From: Scandinavium goeteborgense
GTDB taxonomy: Bacteria; Pseudomonadota; Gammaproteobacteria; Enterobacterales; Enterobacteriaceae
DNA: 64,000 nucleotides
Assembly (NCBI RefSeq): GCF_003935895.2
Contig: NZ_CP054058.1
Location: 186,001-250,000, forward strand
Direction of reading: 5' to 3'
This document shows, in pieces, positions 28,518 through 37,383 of this stretch. Position numbers and translations under genes: made by a program. Position 1 is the stretch's first letter, and each line of letters opens with the position of its first letter. The notes under the pieces are model-generated. The model was not told the origin of the DNA. It did no database searches and saw only the letters and a program-made list of their open reading frames with translations.

Positions 28518-30014
28518 TCAGATGAGCTTGAGGCTCAGCCAGTACAGTCCGCCAGAAAGAATAATCGCTGCTGGCAGAGTCAGAACCCACGCCATCAGGA
28601 TGCTCGTCACGGTTTTGCGCTGTAAGCCGCCACCGTCAACGATCATCGTACCTGCAACAGAGGACGACAGAACGTGTGTGGTGGATACCGGCATCCCGGT
28701 GTAACTCGCCAGACCAATCGACACCGCCGCGGTCATCTGCGCTGACATGCCCTGAGCATAGGTCATGCCTTTCTTACCGATTTTCTCGCCGATAGTGGTC
28801 GCCACACGACGCCAGCCGATCATCGTACCAATGCCCAGCGCCAGTGCGACGGCCATGATAATCCAGATTGGAGCGTACTCGATGGTGCTCAGCATATCGG
28901 TTTTAAGTTTCTTCAGCAGACGCTGATCGTCATTGTTGACGTTCGGCAGCTTAGCCACTTTATCGGTGGTATCGGAGATGCACAGCAGGACGCGACGCAT
29001 CTGGCTGCGTTGCTCGACGCTCAGCTTGTCGTAGCTCTCAATGTTATCCAGCATACCTTTCACGCGGCCTAACGCATTAAGGGTATTCGCCGGATGGCAA
29101 TGGAACTCAGCAGGCTGGGTTGCGCCAGGCTCCGGAGACGGGATCAGCGGTTCAGAACTGGTCACTTTTGCCAGCAGATCAGGATGCTGCTGGAAATAGA
29201 TTTCCACGTTGTTAATCGCATCACGGGTACGGGTGATTTCGTAGCCAGACGCATTCATGTTAACCACGAATCCAGCCGGTGCCACGCCAATCAGTACCAG
29301 CATCACCAGACCAATGCCTTTCTGACCATCGTTCGCGCCGTGGGAGAATGCCACGCCAATTGCGGAGATGATCAGGGCAATACGCGTCCAGAATGGCGGC
29401 TTTTTCTTGCCGTCTTTCTTTTCACGCTCAGCCGGCGTGAGGTGGATACGCGCCTTTTTCTTGGTGTTGCTCCAGTAACGACGCAGAATGAAAATTAAGC
29501 CACCGGCAACAACCAAACCGACGATAGGCGAAATAATCAGTGAACCGAAGATCCCAAGCACTTTCGGGATATTCAGCGCGTCCACCACCGAGGTGCCGGT
29601 CATCAGCGCATTGGTTAAACCAATACCGATAATGGCCCCGATCAGGGTGTGAGAGCTGGATGCCGGAAGGCCAAAATACCAGGTACCGAGGTTCCAGATA
29701 ATGGCGGCCAACAGCATAGAGAAGACCATGGCGAGACCATGAGCAGAGCCCATATTCAGCAGCAAATCCGTTGGCAGCATATGCACGATCGCATAGGCTA
29801 CGCTCAGACCGCCTAACAGTACGCCAAAGAAGTTGAAAATTGCCGCCATCGCCACCGCTAATTGCGAACGCATCGCGCGAGTGTAGATAACGGTCGCTAC
29901 TGCGTTTGCGGTGTCGTGGAAGCCATTAATCGCTTCGTAAAACAACACAAATCCCAGAGCAAGCAATAACAAAAGCCCAGTATGCAAATCCAGGCCAGCA
30001 AACAAATGTAGCAT
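28518..30014 (-). CDS. pitA: Low-affinity inorganic phosphate transporter PitA
   Basis: A 498-residue PiT-family transporter that carries metal-phosphate complexes with protons. The two PiT signature regions are [15 protein letters not shown] near the N-terminus and [13 protein letters not shown] in the second half. The start at 30014 ([10 protein letters not shown]) is chosen to match E. coli; a longer form beginning MSSKWRNVP at 30041 is possible because neither ATG has a strong ribosome site. It converges on uspB. Confidence 0.96.
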   Translation of the reverse strand: MLHLFAGLDLHTGLLLLLALGFVLFYEAINGFHDTANAVATVIYTRAMRSQLAVAMAAIFNFFGVLLGGLSVAYAIVHMLPTDLLLNMGSAHGLAMVFSMLLAAIIWNLGTWYFGLPASSSHTLIGAIIGIGLTNALMTGTSVVDALNIPKVLGIFGSLIISPIVGLVVAGGLIFILRRYWSNTKKKARIHLTPAEREKKDGKKKPPFWTRIALIISAIGVAFSHGANDGQKGIGLVMLVLIGVAPAGFVVNMNASGYEITRTRDAINNVEIYFQQHPDLLAKVTSSEPLIPSPEPGATQPAEFHCHPANTLNALGRVKGMLDNIESYDKLSVEQRSQMRRVLLCISDTTDKVAKLPNVNNDDQRLLKKLKTDMLSTIEYAPIWIIMAVALALGIGTMIGWRRVATTIGEKIGKKGMTYAQGMSAQMTAAVSIGLASYTGMPVSTTHVLSSSVAGTMIVDGGGLQRKTVTSILMAWVLTLPAAIILSGGLYWLSLKLI

Positions 30015-30245
30015 AGGTACGTTACGCCATTTTGAGGACATGAACGCGGCGCATTATCCAGGACAAACGCAGCGTGGGCAAAGAGAAATATAGACTTTTA
30101 TTGATATTTGTTCACTGTCGTAAAAATAGCGTCAGTAATTACCCTATATGTTTCAAAGGCATGACCAGATATGAAAAAATTCTTACTGGTCGTACCCGAT
30201 GGGAAAATTTACACTTCCCGACATTCAAAACGAGAGGATAGGCGT

Positions 30246-31439
30246 GTGGAAAGGTTTGATGCCATTGTTGTCGGCGCAGGCGCGGCGGGAATGTTTTGTG
30301 CAGCGCAGGCGGGACAAGCGGGGGCGCGAGTGCTGCTTCTGGATAACGGCAAAAAGCCGGGCCGCAAGATTTTAATGTCCGGCGGCGGGCGCTGTAACTT
30401 CACCAATATGTACGTGGAACCCGCGGCATACCTGAGTCAGAACCCCCATTTCTGCAAATCGGCGCTGGCCCGTTACACCCAATGGGACTTCATCGAACTG
30501 GTCGGTAAATACGATATTGCATGGCATGAGAAAACCCTCGGCCAGCTGTTCTGTGACGATTCCGCGCAGCAGATTGTCGATATGCTGGTGGCGGAATGCG
30601 AAAAGGGCAACGTGGTTACCCGACTGCGCACCGAGATAATCAGCGTCGAACGTGACGACGACGGCTACACCTTGCAGTTGAACGGCGACACGGTGGCCGC
30701 GAAAAAGCTGGTGATCGCCAGCGGCGGGCTGTCGATGCCGGGCCTGGGCGCATCGCCGTTCGGTTATAAAATTGCCGAGCAGTTCGGGCTCAACGTCCTG
30801 CCGACCCGCGCGGGCCTGGTGCCGTTTACGCTGCACAAACCGCTGCTGGAACAACTGCAGGTGCTTTCCGGTGTTTCTGTGCCTGCGGTAATCACCGCGG
30901 ACGACGGTACCGTTTTCCGCGAAAGTTTGCTGTTTACCCATCGCGGCCTGTCTGGCCCGGCGGTTCTGCAAATCTCCAGCTACTGGCAGTCCGGCGAATT
31001 CGTCAGCATCAACCTGTTGCCGGAGTGCGATCTCGAGACTTTCCTCGACGAACAGCGCAACGCGCACCCGAATCAAAGCCTGAAAAATACGCTGGCGATG
31101 CAGCTGCCAAAACGGCTGGTCGAGTGTTTGCAGCTGCTGGGTCAAATCCCGGATGTGCAGCTCAAACAGCTGAACAGTAAAGATCAGCAACAATTGGTGG
31201 AAACGCTCACTGACTGGCGCGTGCAGCCCAACGGGACTGAAGGTTATCGTACCGCCGAAGTGACGCTGGGCGGGGTCGATACCAACGAACTGTCTTCGCG
31301 CACCATGGAAGCCCGCAAAGCGCCGGGGCTCTACTTCATCGGCGAAGTGATGGACGTCACCGGCTGGCTCGGCGGCTATAACTTCCAGTGGGCCTGGGCG
31401 TCCGCGTGGGCGTGTGCACAGGAACTGGTAGATGCCTAA
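30246..31439 (+). CDS. yhiN: FAD-dependent oxidoreductase YhiN (HI0933-like)
   Basis: A 397-residue flavoprotein of the HI0933-like family. The N-terminal dinucleotide-binding motif is GAGAAGM, followed by GKKPGRKILMSGGGRCNFTN, and the C-terminal flavin-binding block is GLYFIGEVMDVTGWLGGYN. The reaction is unknown. The GTG at 30246 (VERFDAIVVGAG) was chosen because GAGG lies 8 bases upstream and the protein aligns with E. coli YhiN from its first residue; an in-frame ATG at 30171 lacks a ribosome site. Confidence 0.92.
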   Translation: MERFDAIVVGAGAAGMFCAAQAGQAGARVLLLDNGKKPGRKILMSGGGRCNFTNMYVEPAAYLSQNPHFCKSALARYTQWDFIELVGKYDIAWHEKTLGQLFCDDSAQQIVDMLVAECEKGNVVTRLRTEIISVERDDDGYTLQLNGDTVAAKKLVIASGGLSMPGLGASPFGYKIAEQFGLNVLPTRAGLVPFTLHKPLLEQLQVLSGVSVPAVITADDGTVFRESLLFTHRGLSGPAVLQISSYWQSGEFVSINLLPECDLETFLDEQRNAHPNQSLKNTLAMQLPKRLVECLQLLGQIPDVQLKQLNSKDQQQLVETLTDWRVQPNGTEGYRTAEVTLGGVDTNELSSRTMEARKAPGLYFIGEVMDVTGWLGGYNFQWAWASAWACAQELVDA

Positions 31440-31515
31440 ATCGTCATCAATCATGTGAACACGGAATAACCAAACCGCACGAAATAATTCCCTGTTTTTA
31501 ACAAGGGAATGTACT

Positions 31516-31629
31516 ATGTCGCACCCAATTAACAACACCTGGATGCAGGCACAGAGAACAAATGAATATTTACGCGGTTATTCTGACTACCTTTGCAGCG
31601 AAGTTCTTGTTCTCAGTCGTCGTCTATAA
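31516..31629 (+). CDS. Candidate 37-residue leader ORF
   Basis: Reads MSHPINNTWMQAQRTNEYL and continues to RRL. AAGGGA lies upstream at a good distance. It overlaps the 59-residue ORF in another frame, so it may act as a leader that couples translation. No homologue is recalled. Confidence 0.35.
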   Translation: MSHPINNTWMQAQRTNEYLRGYSDYLCSEVLVLSRRL

Positions 31630-31741
31630 GAAAAACAAACACGTTTTTAAACGCATGAGTCTGCCGGCAAAAGGTGCGGTGATTGGTGGAAGCTGGGCCG
31701 CGAGTTACGGCCTGCTACAGCTGATAAACGGAATCATTTGA
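31562..31741 (+). CDS. Candidate 59-residue small membrane protein
   Basis: Reads MNIYAVILTTFAAKFLFSVV, a hydrophobic N-terminal helix, then YKKNKHVFKRM, a basic stretch, then a second mildly hydrophobic segment ending LLQLINGII. The gene is followed after 19 bases by a strong terminator. Its own ribosome site is weak (AGAGAACA), but its start lies inside the 37-residue ORF, which has a better one, so coupled translation is plausible. I do not recognise the family. Confidence 0.5.
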   Translation: MNIYAVILTTFAAKFLFSVVVYKKNKHVFKRMSLPAKGAVIGGSWAASYGLLQLINGII

Positions 31742-31760
31742 TTCAAATTTTCTGAAAAAA

Positions 31761-31783
31761 AGGGCCAGCATCGTGCTGGCCCT
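31761..31783. terminator. Bidirectional terminator after yhiN region
   Basis: The stem AGGGCCAGCA/TGCTGGCCCT with a 3-base loop has A-rich DNA on the left and TTTGTTTTT on the right. It ends the yhiN/small ORF transcript and, on the other strand, the MgtE-type gene. Confidence 0.93.
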
Positions 31784-31800
31784 TTTGTTTTTATCGCTCC

Positions 31801-32811
31801 TCAGCCTAGTCCAAGAAACGTCTGCGCAATTTTGAAGTAAATAATCAGCCCGGTACCGTCAATCAGGGTGGCAATAAATGGCGCGGAAACCACCGCCGGG
31901 TCGATCCCCACGCGCTTTAACACCATCGGAATCACCGACGACACCACCGCACTCCACAGCGTAATGCACACCAGCGTCAGACTGACGATCATCGTAATCT
32001 CCGGTCCAATGCCCATCATCCAGGCGCGGAAGCAGCCTGCCGCCCCGAGGGTGATAGCAATCAGCAACGACGTCGTCACTTCTTTGCGAATAACGCGGCC
32101 CATATCGCGCAGCCGCACTTCACCCAGCGCCATGGCGCGCACCAGAGTGGAGGTGATCTGCGTGCCGCTGTTACCGCCGGTGCCAATCAGCAGCGGAATA
32201 AAGAACGCCAGTGCAATCGCGGATTCCAGCGCCTCTTCAAAGTGCTGGATCACGCTGCTGGTGTACGCCTCGGCGACGAACAGCAGCAGGAGCCAAACAG
32301 AGCGCTTCTTCCACAGTGCCAGCGGGCTGGTTTCCAGATACGGCTGCTCCAGCGGCAGCGTGGCGCCCTGACGCTGCACGTCTTCGGTGACGTCGTCTGC
32401 CAGCAGACGGTCTATCTCCTTTTCCATCAGGCCGCCCACCAGAACGCCTTTATCAATCACCGGCACCACGCTGAGCTGACGATCCGCCAGCTGTGCGGCA
32501 ACCTGCTGACGTTCGTCATCCGGTTTAACGTGAAACGTACAACTGTCCATCAGGGCGCAAATCGGCTGGCCCGTGTCCGCTTCCTGTAATAATTTTCGCA
32601 CGGATAAAATGCCGCGCAGCTTATTTCCGGCAACCACAAAGACGTGCCCCGGAATATCGTCGTTCTGCAATTGAGACAGGAAAGATTCACGGGCTTCATG
32701 CACACAGAAATGATCGGCAAGGGCGATAAATTTCTCTGTCATGTAGTGTGAAAGCGTATCGCCGTCAAAGGTGGTTGCCGGAGCGACAGCCGTCAGGAGT
32801 TGTTGTGACAT
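31801..32811 (-). CDS. Magnesium transporter, short MgtE type
   Basis: A 336-residue transporter of the MgtE family. The N-terminal half (about residues 20-130) contains CBS-type regulatory sequence (VFVVAGNKLRGILSVRKLL; LSVVPVIDKGVLVGGLMEKE), and the C-terminal half has five predicted membrane segments with the conserved IGTGGNSGTQ motif. The N domain of full MgtE is missing, so it is shorter than the usual 450 residues. Start at 32811 (MSQQLLTAVAP) with AGGGAAA upstream; the frame remains open 23 codons further into the leader. An M-box riboswitch precedes it, which supports Mg2+ as substrate. Confidence 0.88.
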   Translation of the reverse strand: MSQQLLTAVAPATTFDGDTLSHYMTEKFIALADHFCVHEARESFLSQLQNDDIPGHVFVVAGNKLRGILSVRKLLQEADTGQPICALMDSCTFHVKPDDERQQVAAQLADRQLSVVPVIDKGVLVGGLMEKEIDRLLADDVTEDVQRQGATLPLEQPYLETSPLALWKKRSVWLLLLFVAEAYTSSVIQHFEEALESAIALAFFIPLLIGTGGNSGTQITSTLVRAMALGEVRLRDMGRVIRKEVTTSLLIAITLGAAGCFRAWMMGIGPEITMIVSLTLVCITLWSAVVSSVIPMVLKRVGIDPAVVSAPFIATLIDGTGLIIYFKIAQTFLGLG

Positions 32812-32883
32812 ATTGATTTCCCTATAAATACATCTCACAGGGCGAACAAGACAGGAATAGCGAACTGAGCAGATCCCCACGTC

Positions 32884-33046
32884 CTGGATTTAGCACTGTA
32901 CAACGTATCTGCCCGGCTAAACGCCGTCAGAAGTTATCTTGGCAACACCTTGATTCGATGGATGCCTGTATTTCCCTGTGTGGTCTCTCTCGATACCATC
33001 AGGGCGATAACTTATATTTGTACAGGAGCCTCGCCATAACGAGATC
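32884..33046 (-). ncRNA. M-box (ykoK) magnesium riboswitch
   Basis: On the minus strand the leader of the MgtE-type gene contains, in order, TCGTTATGGCGAGGCTCCTG, the paired stem strands AAGTTATC and GATAACTT, AAATACAGG...ATCGAATCAAGGTG, and ACAGTGCTAAA. These correspond to the conserved blocks of the B. subtilis mgtE M-box as I remember it (GGTGAGGCTCCTGTA..., ACAGTGCTAAA). The element ends about 70 bases before the start codon. In other bacteria high Mg2+ folds the M-box and turns the gene off. Rfam RF00380 would be the test model. Confidence 0.88.
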
Positions 33047-33062
33047 GTTAAAATGAGTCGCC

Positions 33063-33068
33063 ATTATA
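33063..33068 (-). promoter_or_regulatory. -10 box driving the M-box/mgtE-type transcript
   Basis: A perfect TATAAT on the minus strand, about 17 bases before the first conserved base of the M-box, so transcription would begin near 33056. A convincing -35 is not visible. Confidence 0.6.
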
Positions 33069-33125
33069 TTCAGAACGACTATTTGTACGAGGGAGAAATG
33101 GATCTGGTTGAGACTGTATTTAGAA

Positions 33126-33698
33126 TTATCTCATTACCGAATCGGGCAGAACCTGACGCACCGCCAGTAAATGATGGTTCCAGTAAGGGCTGGTTAACTG
33201 TGAAATGGTGACGCCTTTGCGCCGGGAGGCGTGAATAAAGCGATTATCCCCGATATAAATCCCCACATGCCGCTGCACGCGCCCGGTTTTAAAGAACACC
33301 AGGTCGCCAATATGTGGCGCGCCTCGTCGGGCTTTCCTGCCTCTGCGCATTTGCTCGCCGGTAGTACGCGGCAGCTTCACGGCGAACGCTTCCTGATAAA
33401 GGCGACGGGTGAGGGCCGAACAGTCGATTGCTCTGTGTGAGTTGCCACCCAGACGGTAGCGCGTGCCTTTCCAGTGCTGATACTCGCTCATCAGGCGCGT
33501 ACGGCGCTTAACGTTCCCTGTGGCTTTGGTTGTCTTAATGGCGACGGGCTTCGTATGGCGGGCATGATGATGAACATTGCGATGATAAGAATGACGATGA
33601 TGAACATGGCGATGATGAGCATGACGAACGCGTGCGGCCTGCGCAGTGCAGTGAAAGGTAAACAGAAAACACATCAGTAAGGCCAGGCGCAGGGACAT
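33126..33698 (-). CDS. NlpC/P60 (C40) hydrolase with histidine-rich N-terminus
   Basis: A 190-residue exported cysteine hydrolase, probably acting on peptidoglycan peptides. A signal peptide ends at about A21. Residues 26-48 carry 12 histidines (HAHHRHVHHRHSYHR) and could bind metal ions. The NlpC/P60 domain follows from about residue 65, with catalytic C93 (IDCSALTRRLY), H144 (RHVGIYIG) and H156 (FIHAS). Domain order and size resemble MepS/MepH-type endopeptidases, but the histidine tract is unusual. Not lipidated. Confidence 0.85.
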   Translation of the reverse strand: MSLRLALLMCFLFTFHCTAQAARVRHAHHRHVHHRHSYHRNVHHHARHTKPVAIKTTKATGNVKRRTRLMSEYQHWKGTRYRLGGNSHRAIDCSALTRRLYQEAFAVKLPRTTGEQMRRGRKARRGAPHIGDLVFFKTGRVQRHVGIYIGDNRFIHASRRKGVTISQLTSPYWNHHLLAVRQVLPDSVMR

Positions 33699-33862
33699 AA
33701 TTGCTATCTAATCGACTATCATAAATTGAACAAAAAATGCTACAGGCGATCGATGCTACGTTTTTTAGTGGCGTTGAGCAATGCAAAAGACAACATTCGT
33801 TATTTTGAGCACAGAACTGATCTCAATCACTTTTAGCGGTGCAGCAAGAAAAGGCTTAAAAA

Positions 33863-33882
33863 CGGTTATTTATGAATAACCG
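33863..33882 (-). terminator. Intrinsic terminator of the LuxR-type gene
   Basis: On the minus strand CGGTTATT-CATA-AATAACCG is followed by TTTTTAAG. It lies 56 bases past the LuxR stop. A second GC-rich hairpin (33888-33914) comes before it. Confidence 0.78.
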
Positions 33883-33937
33883 AAGGGCGCCGGGGAGAGT
33901 CATTCTCCCGGCGAAGATAAATCAATTTCTTGTGCTA

Positions 33938-34501
33938 TCAGGCTTGTTGAGACAACAGGCCGTGCAGATGTGAACCGTTACTGCGTGAAATAGCCGTTTT
34001 GATACGTAACATCGCCAGCGTATTTTTCGATTTCATCCGCAGTTTATGCTGAATATTAACGCGATGGCCGCTGGCCGTTTTCTGTGAAATATCCAGTTCA
34101 CGCGCGATTTTCACGTTCTGCAAATGGAACACATCGAGGATATCCAGTTCACGCTGGGTGAGGACATTCTGACGTGGTTTCGGGAAGTAGCGCACGATTT
34201 TCTGGATATAGTGCGGTGAGCACTCCATTGAAGAGAACACTACGTCGCCAATCTTAAAGCAGTGATCTTTAATGATATCCTGCATCAGTACCATGTACTT
34301 AAGGCTCAGCGTATTGACCTTTTTAATGAAGTAATCGCGCAGGAACAGGTTTTCTATTCCCACAACCAGATAGTTAGAGGGATTATAGGACTGTAAATAC
34401 ACATCAATATCATTCTTACAGATTATCTGGTGAGAATCGAATACTTGTGATTCGATTCCTGCGCACAGGTAATAGTTATCACTAACGAAGCTAATATTCA
34501 T
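33938..34501 (-). CDS. LuxR/NarL-type transcriptional regulator, orphan
   Basis: A 187-residue regulator. A receiver-like N-terminal part (MNISFVSDNYYLCAGIESQV) lacks the acidic phosphorylation pocket of true response regulators. The C-terminal LuxR helix-turn-helix is intact (LTQRELDILDVF, KIARELDISQKTASGHRVNIQHKL). The ATG at 34501 gives a receiver-like start; a TTG at 34546 would add 15 residues. Base composition is much more AT-rich than its neighbours, suggesting acquisition or relaxed codon use. It is not YhjB. No target can be read, but TGTC-T7 motifs upstream could be its operators. Confidence 0.8.
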   Translation of the reverse strand: MNISFVSDNYYLCAGIESQVFDSHQIICKNDIDVYLQSYNPSNYLVVGIENLFLRDYFIKKVNTLSLKYMVLMQDIIKDHCFKIGDVVFSSMECSPHYIQKIVRYFPKPRQNVLTQRELDILDVFHLQNVKIARELDISQKTASGHRVNIQHKLRMKSKNTLAMLRIKTAISRSNGSHLHGLLSQQA

Positions 34502-34640
34502 AACAGAAAGGTATTCCTGATCGGTATTTGAAGAAAATAGAAACAAGGGCTGTCGCGTTTAATTTTAAATTTTCGGTCGCCTGTTGGTCGGCCTAAACAG
34601 TACGGTTATTACCCTGCTGCTGTAAACGCCAATAGTGTTA

Positions 34641-34660
34641 AATGTCTTTTTTTAGACATT
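34641..34660. repeat. Inverted repeat AATGTCT/AGACATT upstream of LuxR-type gene
   Basis: A perfect 7-bp palindrome around six T. The related ATTGTC-T7-GACCAA lies 53 bases further on (34694-34712). Both contain TGTC followed by seven T and GAC, which suggests a paired operator. Confidence 0.55.
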
Positions 34661-35100
34661 GGAGATAATAAATAACCCTTTGTTTTATAGTGAATTGTCT
34701 TTTTTTGACCAACTCATGGCAAAATATTAAGTTACATGTCGACGGTTTTTTTCGAAGAATTCCCTGAAAATGAACAGAGAATTTTCTGATGCCGGGAGGA
34801 ATAGGGTGTGTCTGGGCCTGATGCCTCCGCGTGATGTTCACATCCGCAATGGGCCACCAAAAGGAAACCAGGGACACGGCGTGTTAACGCCTGGCGATAT
34901 ATTAAAACACGGTAGCCAACTCTTTCTTTTTCACAAAAGAATAGATTCTTCGTTTACCTTTCGTTGATGTTTTAGTTTCATTTGTCTTTCGTAACGTCAT
35001 TACGAGTCGATGAAAACAAGTGATTTGCGGAAAAAATGCCACGCCTCTTAAACTGCTGAAACACAACATCTTATTTTTTATTTTCATCGTTCACTCTATT

Positions 35101-35117
35101 CTTAACATTATCCTAAT
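35101..35117 (+). promoter_or_regulatory. Candidate PmrA (BasR) box of the arn operon
   Basis: CTTAAC-ATTAT-CCTAAT has two CTTAAT-like half-sites with the 5-base spacing of PmrA boxes such as that of Salmonella pbgP (CTTAAG-N5-CTTAAT). It lies about 140 bases before arnB. Two mismatches keep the call tentative. Confidence 0.5.
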
Positions 35118-35258
35118 GTAATCGGCATAAATTTAATTGTGTTGAGCTGTCGTTTATCAAATCGCGGTTTTCGATCCTATTTATTATTACTTCGTTTAAC
35201 TCTGCGAGCGCAGGATGGTTGTTTGCTTTAACCACAACGTTCAGGGTAAGGATAATTA

Positions 35259-36398
35259 ATGAGTGAATTTTTACCTTTCTCACGCCCATCGATGGGGGAT
35301 GAGGAGTTTAACGCGCTGAAAGACGTGTTGCAGTCGGGCTGGATAACCACCGGGCCCAAAAATGCACAGCTTGAAGAGGCGTTTTGCACTCTGACCGGTA
35401 ACCGCCATGCCATTGCCGTCAGCTCCGCCACCGGCGGGATGCACGTCACGCTGATGGCGCTCGGGATTGGCCCTGGCGACGAAGTGATCACTCCATCGCA
35501 AACCTGGGTCTCCACGCTCAACATGATTGAGCTGCTCGGCGCGACCCCGGTGATGATTGATGTCGATAACGACACGCTGATGGTCACGCCAGACGCGGTC
35601 GCCGCCGCCATTACGCCGCGCACCAAAGCGATTATTCCCGTTCACTACGCGGGCGCCCCGTGCGACATCGACGGTATTTATGCGGTTGCTGACCCGCACG
35701 GGATCCCGGTTATCGAAGACGCGGCCCACGCGGCGGGCACGTTGTACAAAGGCCAGCACGTTGGCGGCAAAGGCACGGCGATATTCTCCTTCCATGCGAT
35801 CAAAAACATGACCTGCGCCGAAGGGGGCTTAGTCGTCACCGATAACGACGCGCTGGCGCAGCGTATTCGCAGCCTCAAATTCCACGGCCTGGGCGTTGAT
35901 GCCTATGACCGCCAAACCCATGGCCGCGCACCGCAGGCGGAAGTGATTTCCCCTGGCTTCAAATACAACCTGGCGGATATCAACGCGGCGCTGGCGCTGG
36001 TCCAGCTCGGCAAACTGCCGCAGGCCAATCAGCGCCGGAACGAAATTGCACAACGCTATGTCACTGAACTGGCCGACACGCCGTTCCAGCCGTTGGCGAT
36101 CCCCGCCTGGCCGCATCTGCACGCCTGGCATCTGTTCATTATTCGCGTGGATGAAACCCGCTGTGGTATCAGCCGTGATGGTCTGATGGAACAGCTCAAG
36201 GCTCAGGGCATCGGCACCGGGCTGCACTTCCGCGCCGCGCACACGCAAAAATATTACCGCGAACGCTATCCGCATCTCTCCCTGCCGAACACGGAGTGGA
36301 ACAGCGCGCGTATTTGTTCTCTGCCTCTTTTCCCGGACATGACCCATGACGACACAACCCGCGTCATTTCTGCGCTGCATCAGCTCGCAGGACGTTGA
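35259..36398 (+). CDS. arnB: UDP-4-amino-4-deoxy-L-arabinose--oxoglutarate aminotransferase
   Basis: A 379-residue PLP-dependent aminotransferase of the DegT/DnrJ/EryC1 family. It converts UDP-4-ketopentose to UDP-L-Ara4N using glutamate. The PLP lysine lies in [14 protein letters not shown]. First gene of the arn operon, which modifies lipid A and gives polymyxin resistance. AAGGATAATTA precedes the ATG. arnC begins one base after the stop (TGATATG). Confidence 0.97.
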   Translation: MSEFLPFSRPSMGDEEFNALKDVLQSGWITTGPKNAQLEEAFCTLTGNRHAIAVSSATGGMHVTLMALGIGPGDEVITPSQTWVSTLNMIELLGATPVMIDVDNDTLMVTPDAVAAAITPRTKAIIPVHYAGAPCDIDGIYAVADPHGIPVIEDAAHAAGTLYKGQHVGGKGTAIFSFHAIKNMTCAEGGLVVTDNDALAQRIRSLKFHGLGVDAYDRQTHGRAPQAEVISPGFKYNLADINAALALVQLGKLPQANQRRNEIAQRYVTELADTPFQPLAIPAWPHLHAWHLFIIRVDETRCGISRDGLMEQLKAQGIGTGLHFRAAHTQKYYRERYPHLSLPNTEWNSARICSLPLFPDMTHDDTTRVISALHQLAGR

Positions 36399-36399
36399 T

Positions 36400-37383
36400 A
36401 TGTTTGATGCTCCAAAAGTAAAAAAAGTCTCGGTGGTCATTCCTGTTTATAACGAACAGGAAAGCCTGCCGGAACTGATTCGCCGCACCGAAGCCGCCTG
36501 CGCCTTGCTGAAACGCGATTACGAAATTCTGCTGGTCGATGACGGCAGCAGCGACGACTCCGCCCGCATGTTGTGCCTGGCCGCAGAAGCGCCGGGCAGC
36601 CACATTGTGGCGGTGCTGTTGAACCGTAACTACGGCCAGCATTCAGCGATCATGGCGGGTTTCAGCCACGTCACCGGCGACCTGATCATTACCCTCGATG
36701 CCGACCTGCAAAACCCGCCGGAAGAAATTCCGCGCCTGGTGGAAAAAGCCGATGAAGGCTACGACGTGGTTGGCACCGTGCGCCAGAATCGTCAGGACAG
36801 CATCTTCCGCAAATCCGCCTCGAAGATGATTAACCGTCTGATCCAGCGTGCCACCGGTAAAGCGATGGGCGACTACGGCTGCATGCTGCGCGCTTACCGC
36901 CGGCACATCATCGACGCGATGCTGAACTGCCACGAACGCAGCACCTTTATTCCGATCCTCGCCAACACCTTTGCGCGTCGCACGGTAGAGATCCCCGTGC
37001 TGCACGCCGAACGTGAATTTGGCGATTCCAAATACAGCTTTATGCGCCTGATTAACCTGATGTACGACCTGGTGACCTGTCTGACCACCACGCCGCTGCG
37101 TCTGTTGAGCGTGGTCGGCAGCGTGATTGCGCTCTCCGGTTTCGCTTTCGCCATTCTGTTAGTGATTTTACGTCTTGCCCTGGGCGCGGAATGGGCTGGC
37201 GACGGCCTGTTCCTGCTGTTCGCCGTCCTGTTTATGTTTATCGGCGCGCAGTTCGTCGGGATGGGACTTCTTGGGGAGTATATCGGGCGCATTTATAACG
37301 ATGTGCGTGCTCGTCCCCGCTACTTTATTCAACGTGTTGTTCGCCAGGAAAGCCTGGTCGCAGAAGAGGAAAATCGTTCATGA
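36400..37383 (+). CDS. arnC: Undecaprenyl-phosphate 4-deoxy-4-formamido-L-arabinose transferase
   Basis: A 327-residue family 2 glycosyltransferase that moves L-Ara4-formyl-N from UDP to undecaprenyl phosphate. The GT2 metal site is [10 protein letters not shown], and two C-terminal membrane helices anchor the catalytic domain. The start at 36400 ([20 protein letters not shown]) follows AGGA and aligns with E. coli ArnC; a longer frame from 36346 would overlap arnB by 53 bases. The stop overlaps arnA by ATGA. Confidence 0.97.
   Translation: MFDAPKVKKVSVVIPVYNEQESLPELIRRTEAACALLKRDYEILLVDDGSSDDSARMLCLAAEAPGSHIVAVLLNRNYGQHSAIMAGFSHVTGDLIITLDADLQNPPEEIPRLVEKADEGYDVVGTVRQNRQDSIFRKSASKMINRLIQRATGKAMGDYGCMLRAYRRHIIDAMLNCHERSTFIPILANTFARRTVEIPVLHAEREFGDSKYSFMRLINLMYDLVTCLTTTPLRLLSVVGSVIALSGFAFAILLVILRLALGAEWAGDGLFLLFAVLFMFIGAQFVGMGLLGEYIGRIYNDVRARPRYFIQRVVRQESLVAEEENRS

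Larger units (their letters stand above)
34502..35258. other. AT-rich intergenic region between LuxR gene and arnB
   Basis: About 750 bases without a convincing gene. It holds the inverted repeat AATGTCT-T6-AGACATT (34641-34660), a related motif at 34694-34712, a more GC-rich block at about 34785-34890, and the candidate PmrA box before arnB. Short open frames of 61-79 codons on both strands here have no good ribosome sites or recognisable products. Confidence 0.55.

Noticed and set aside
33938-34546. YhjB as identity of the LuxR-type gene
   Set aside because: Position and N-terminal sequence differ from E. coli YhjB.
34770-34967. 65-codon frame in the arn upstream region
   Set aside because: No clear ribosome site, unusual composition, not supported by context; a conserved small RNA or leader is as likely.
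34902-35087. 61-codon minus-strand frame upstream of arnB
   Set aside because: Overlaps AT-rich promoter DNA and lacks signals.
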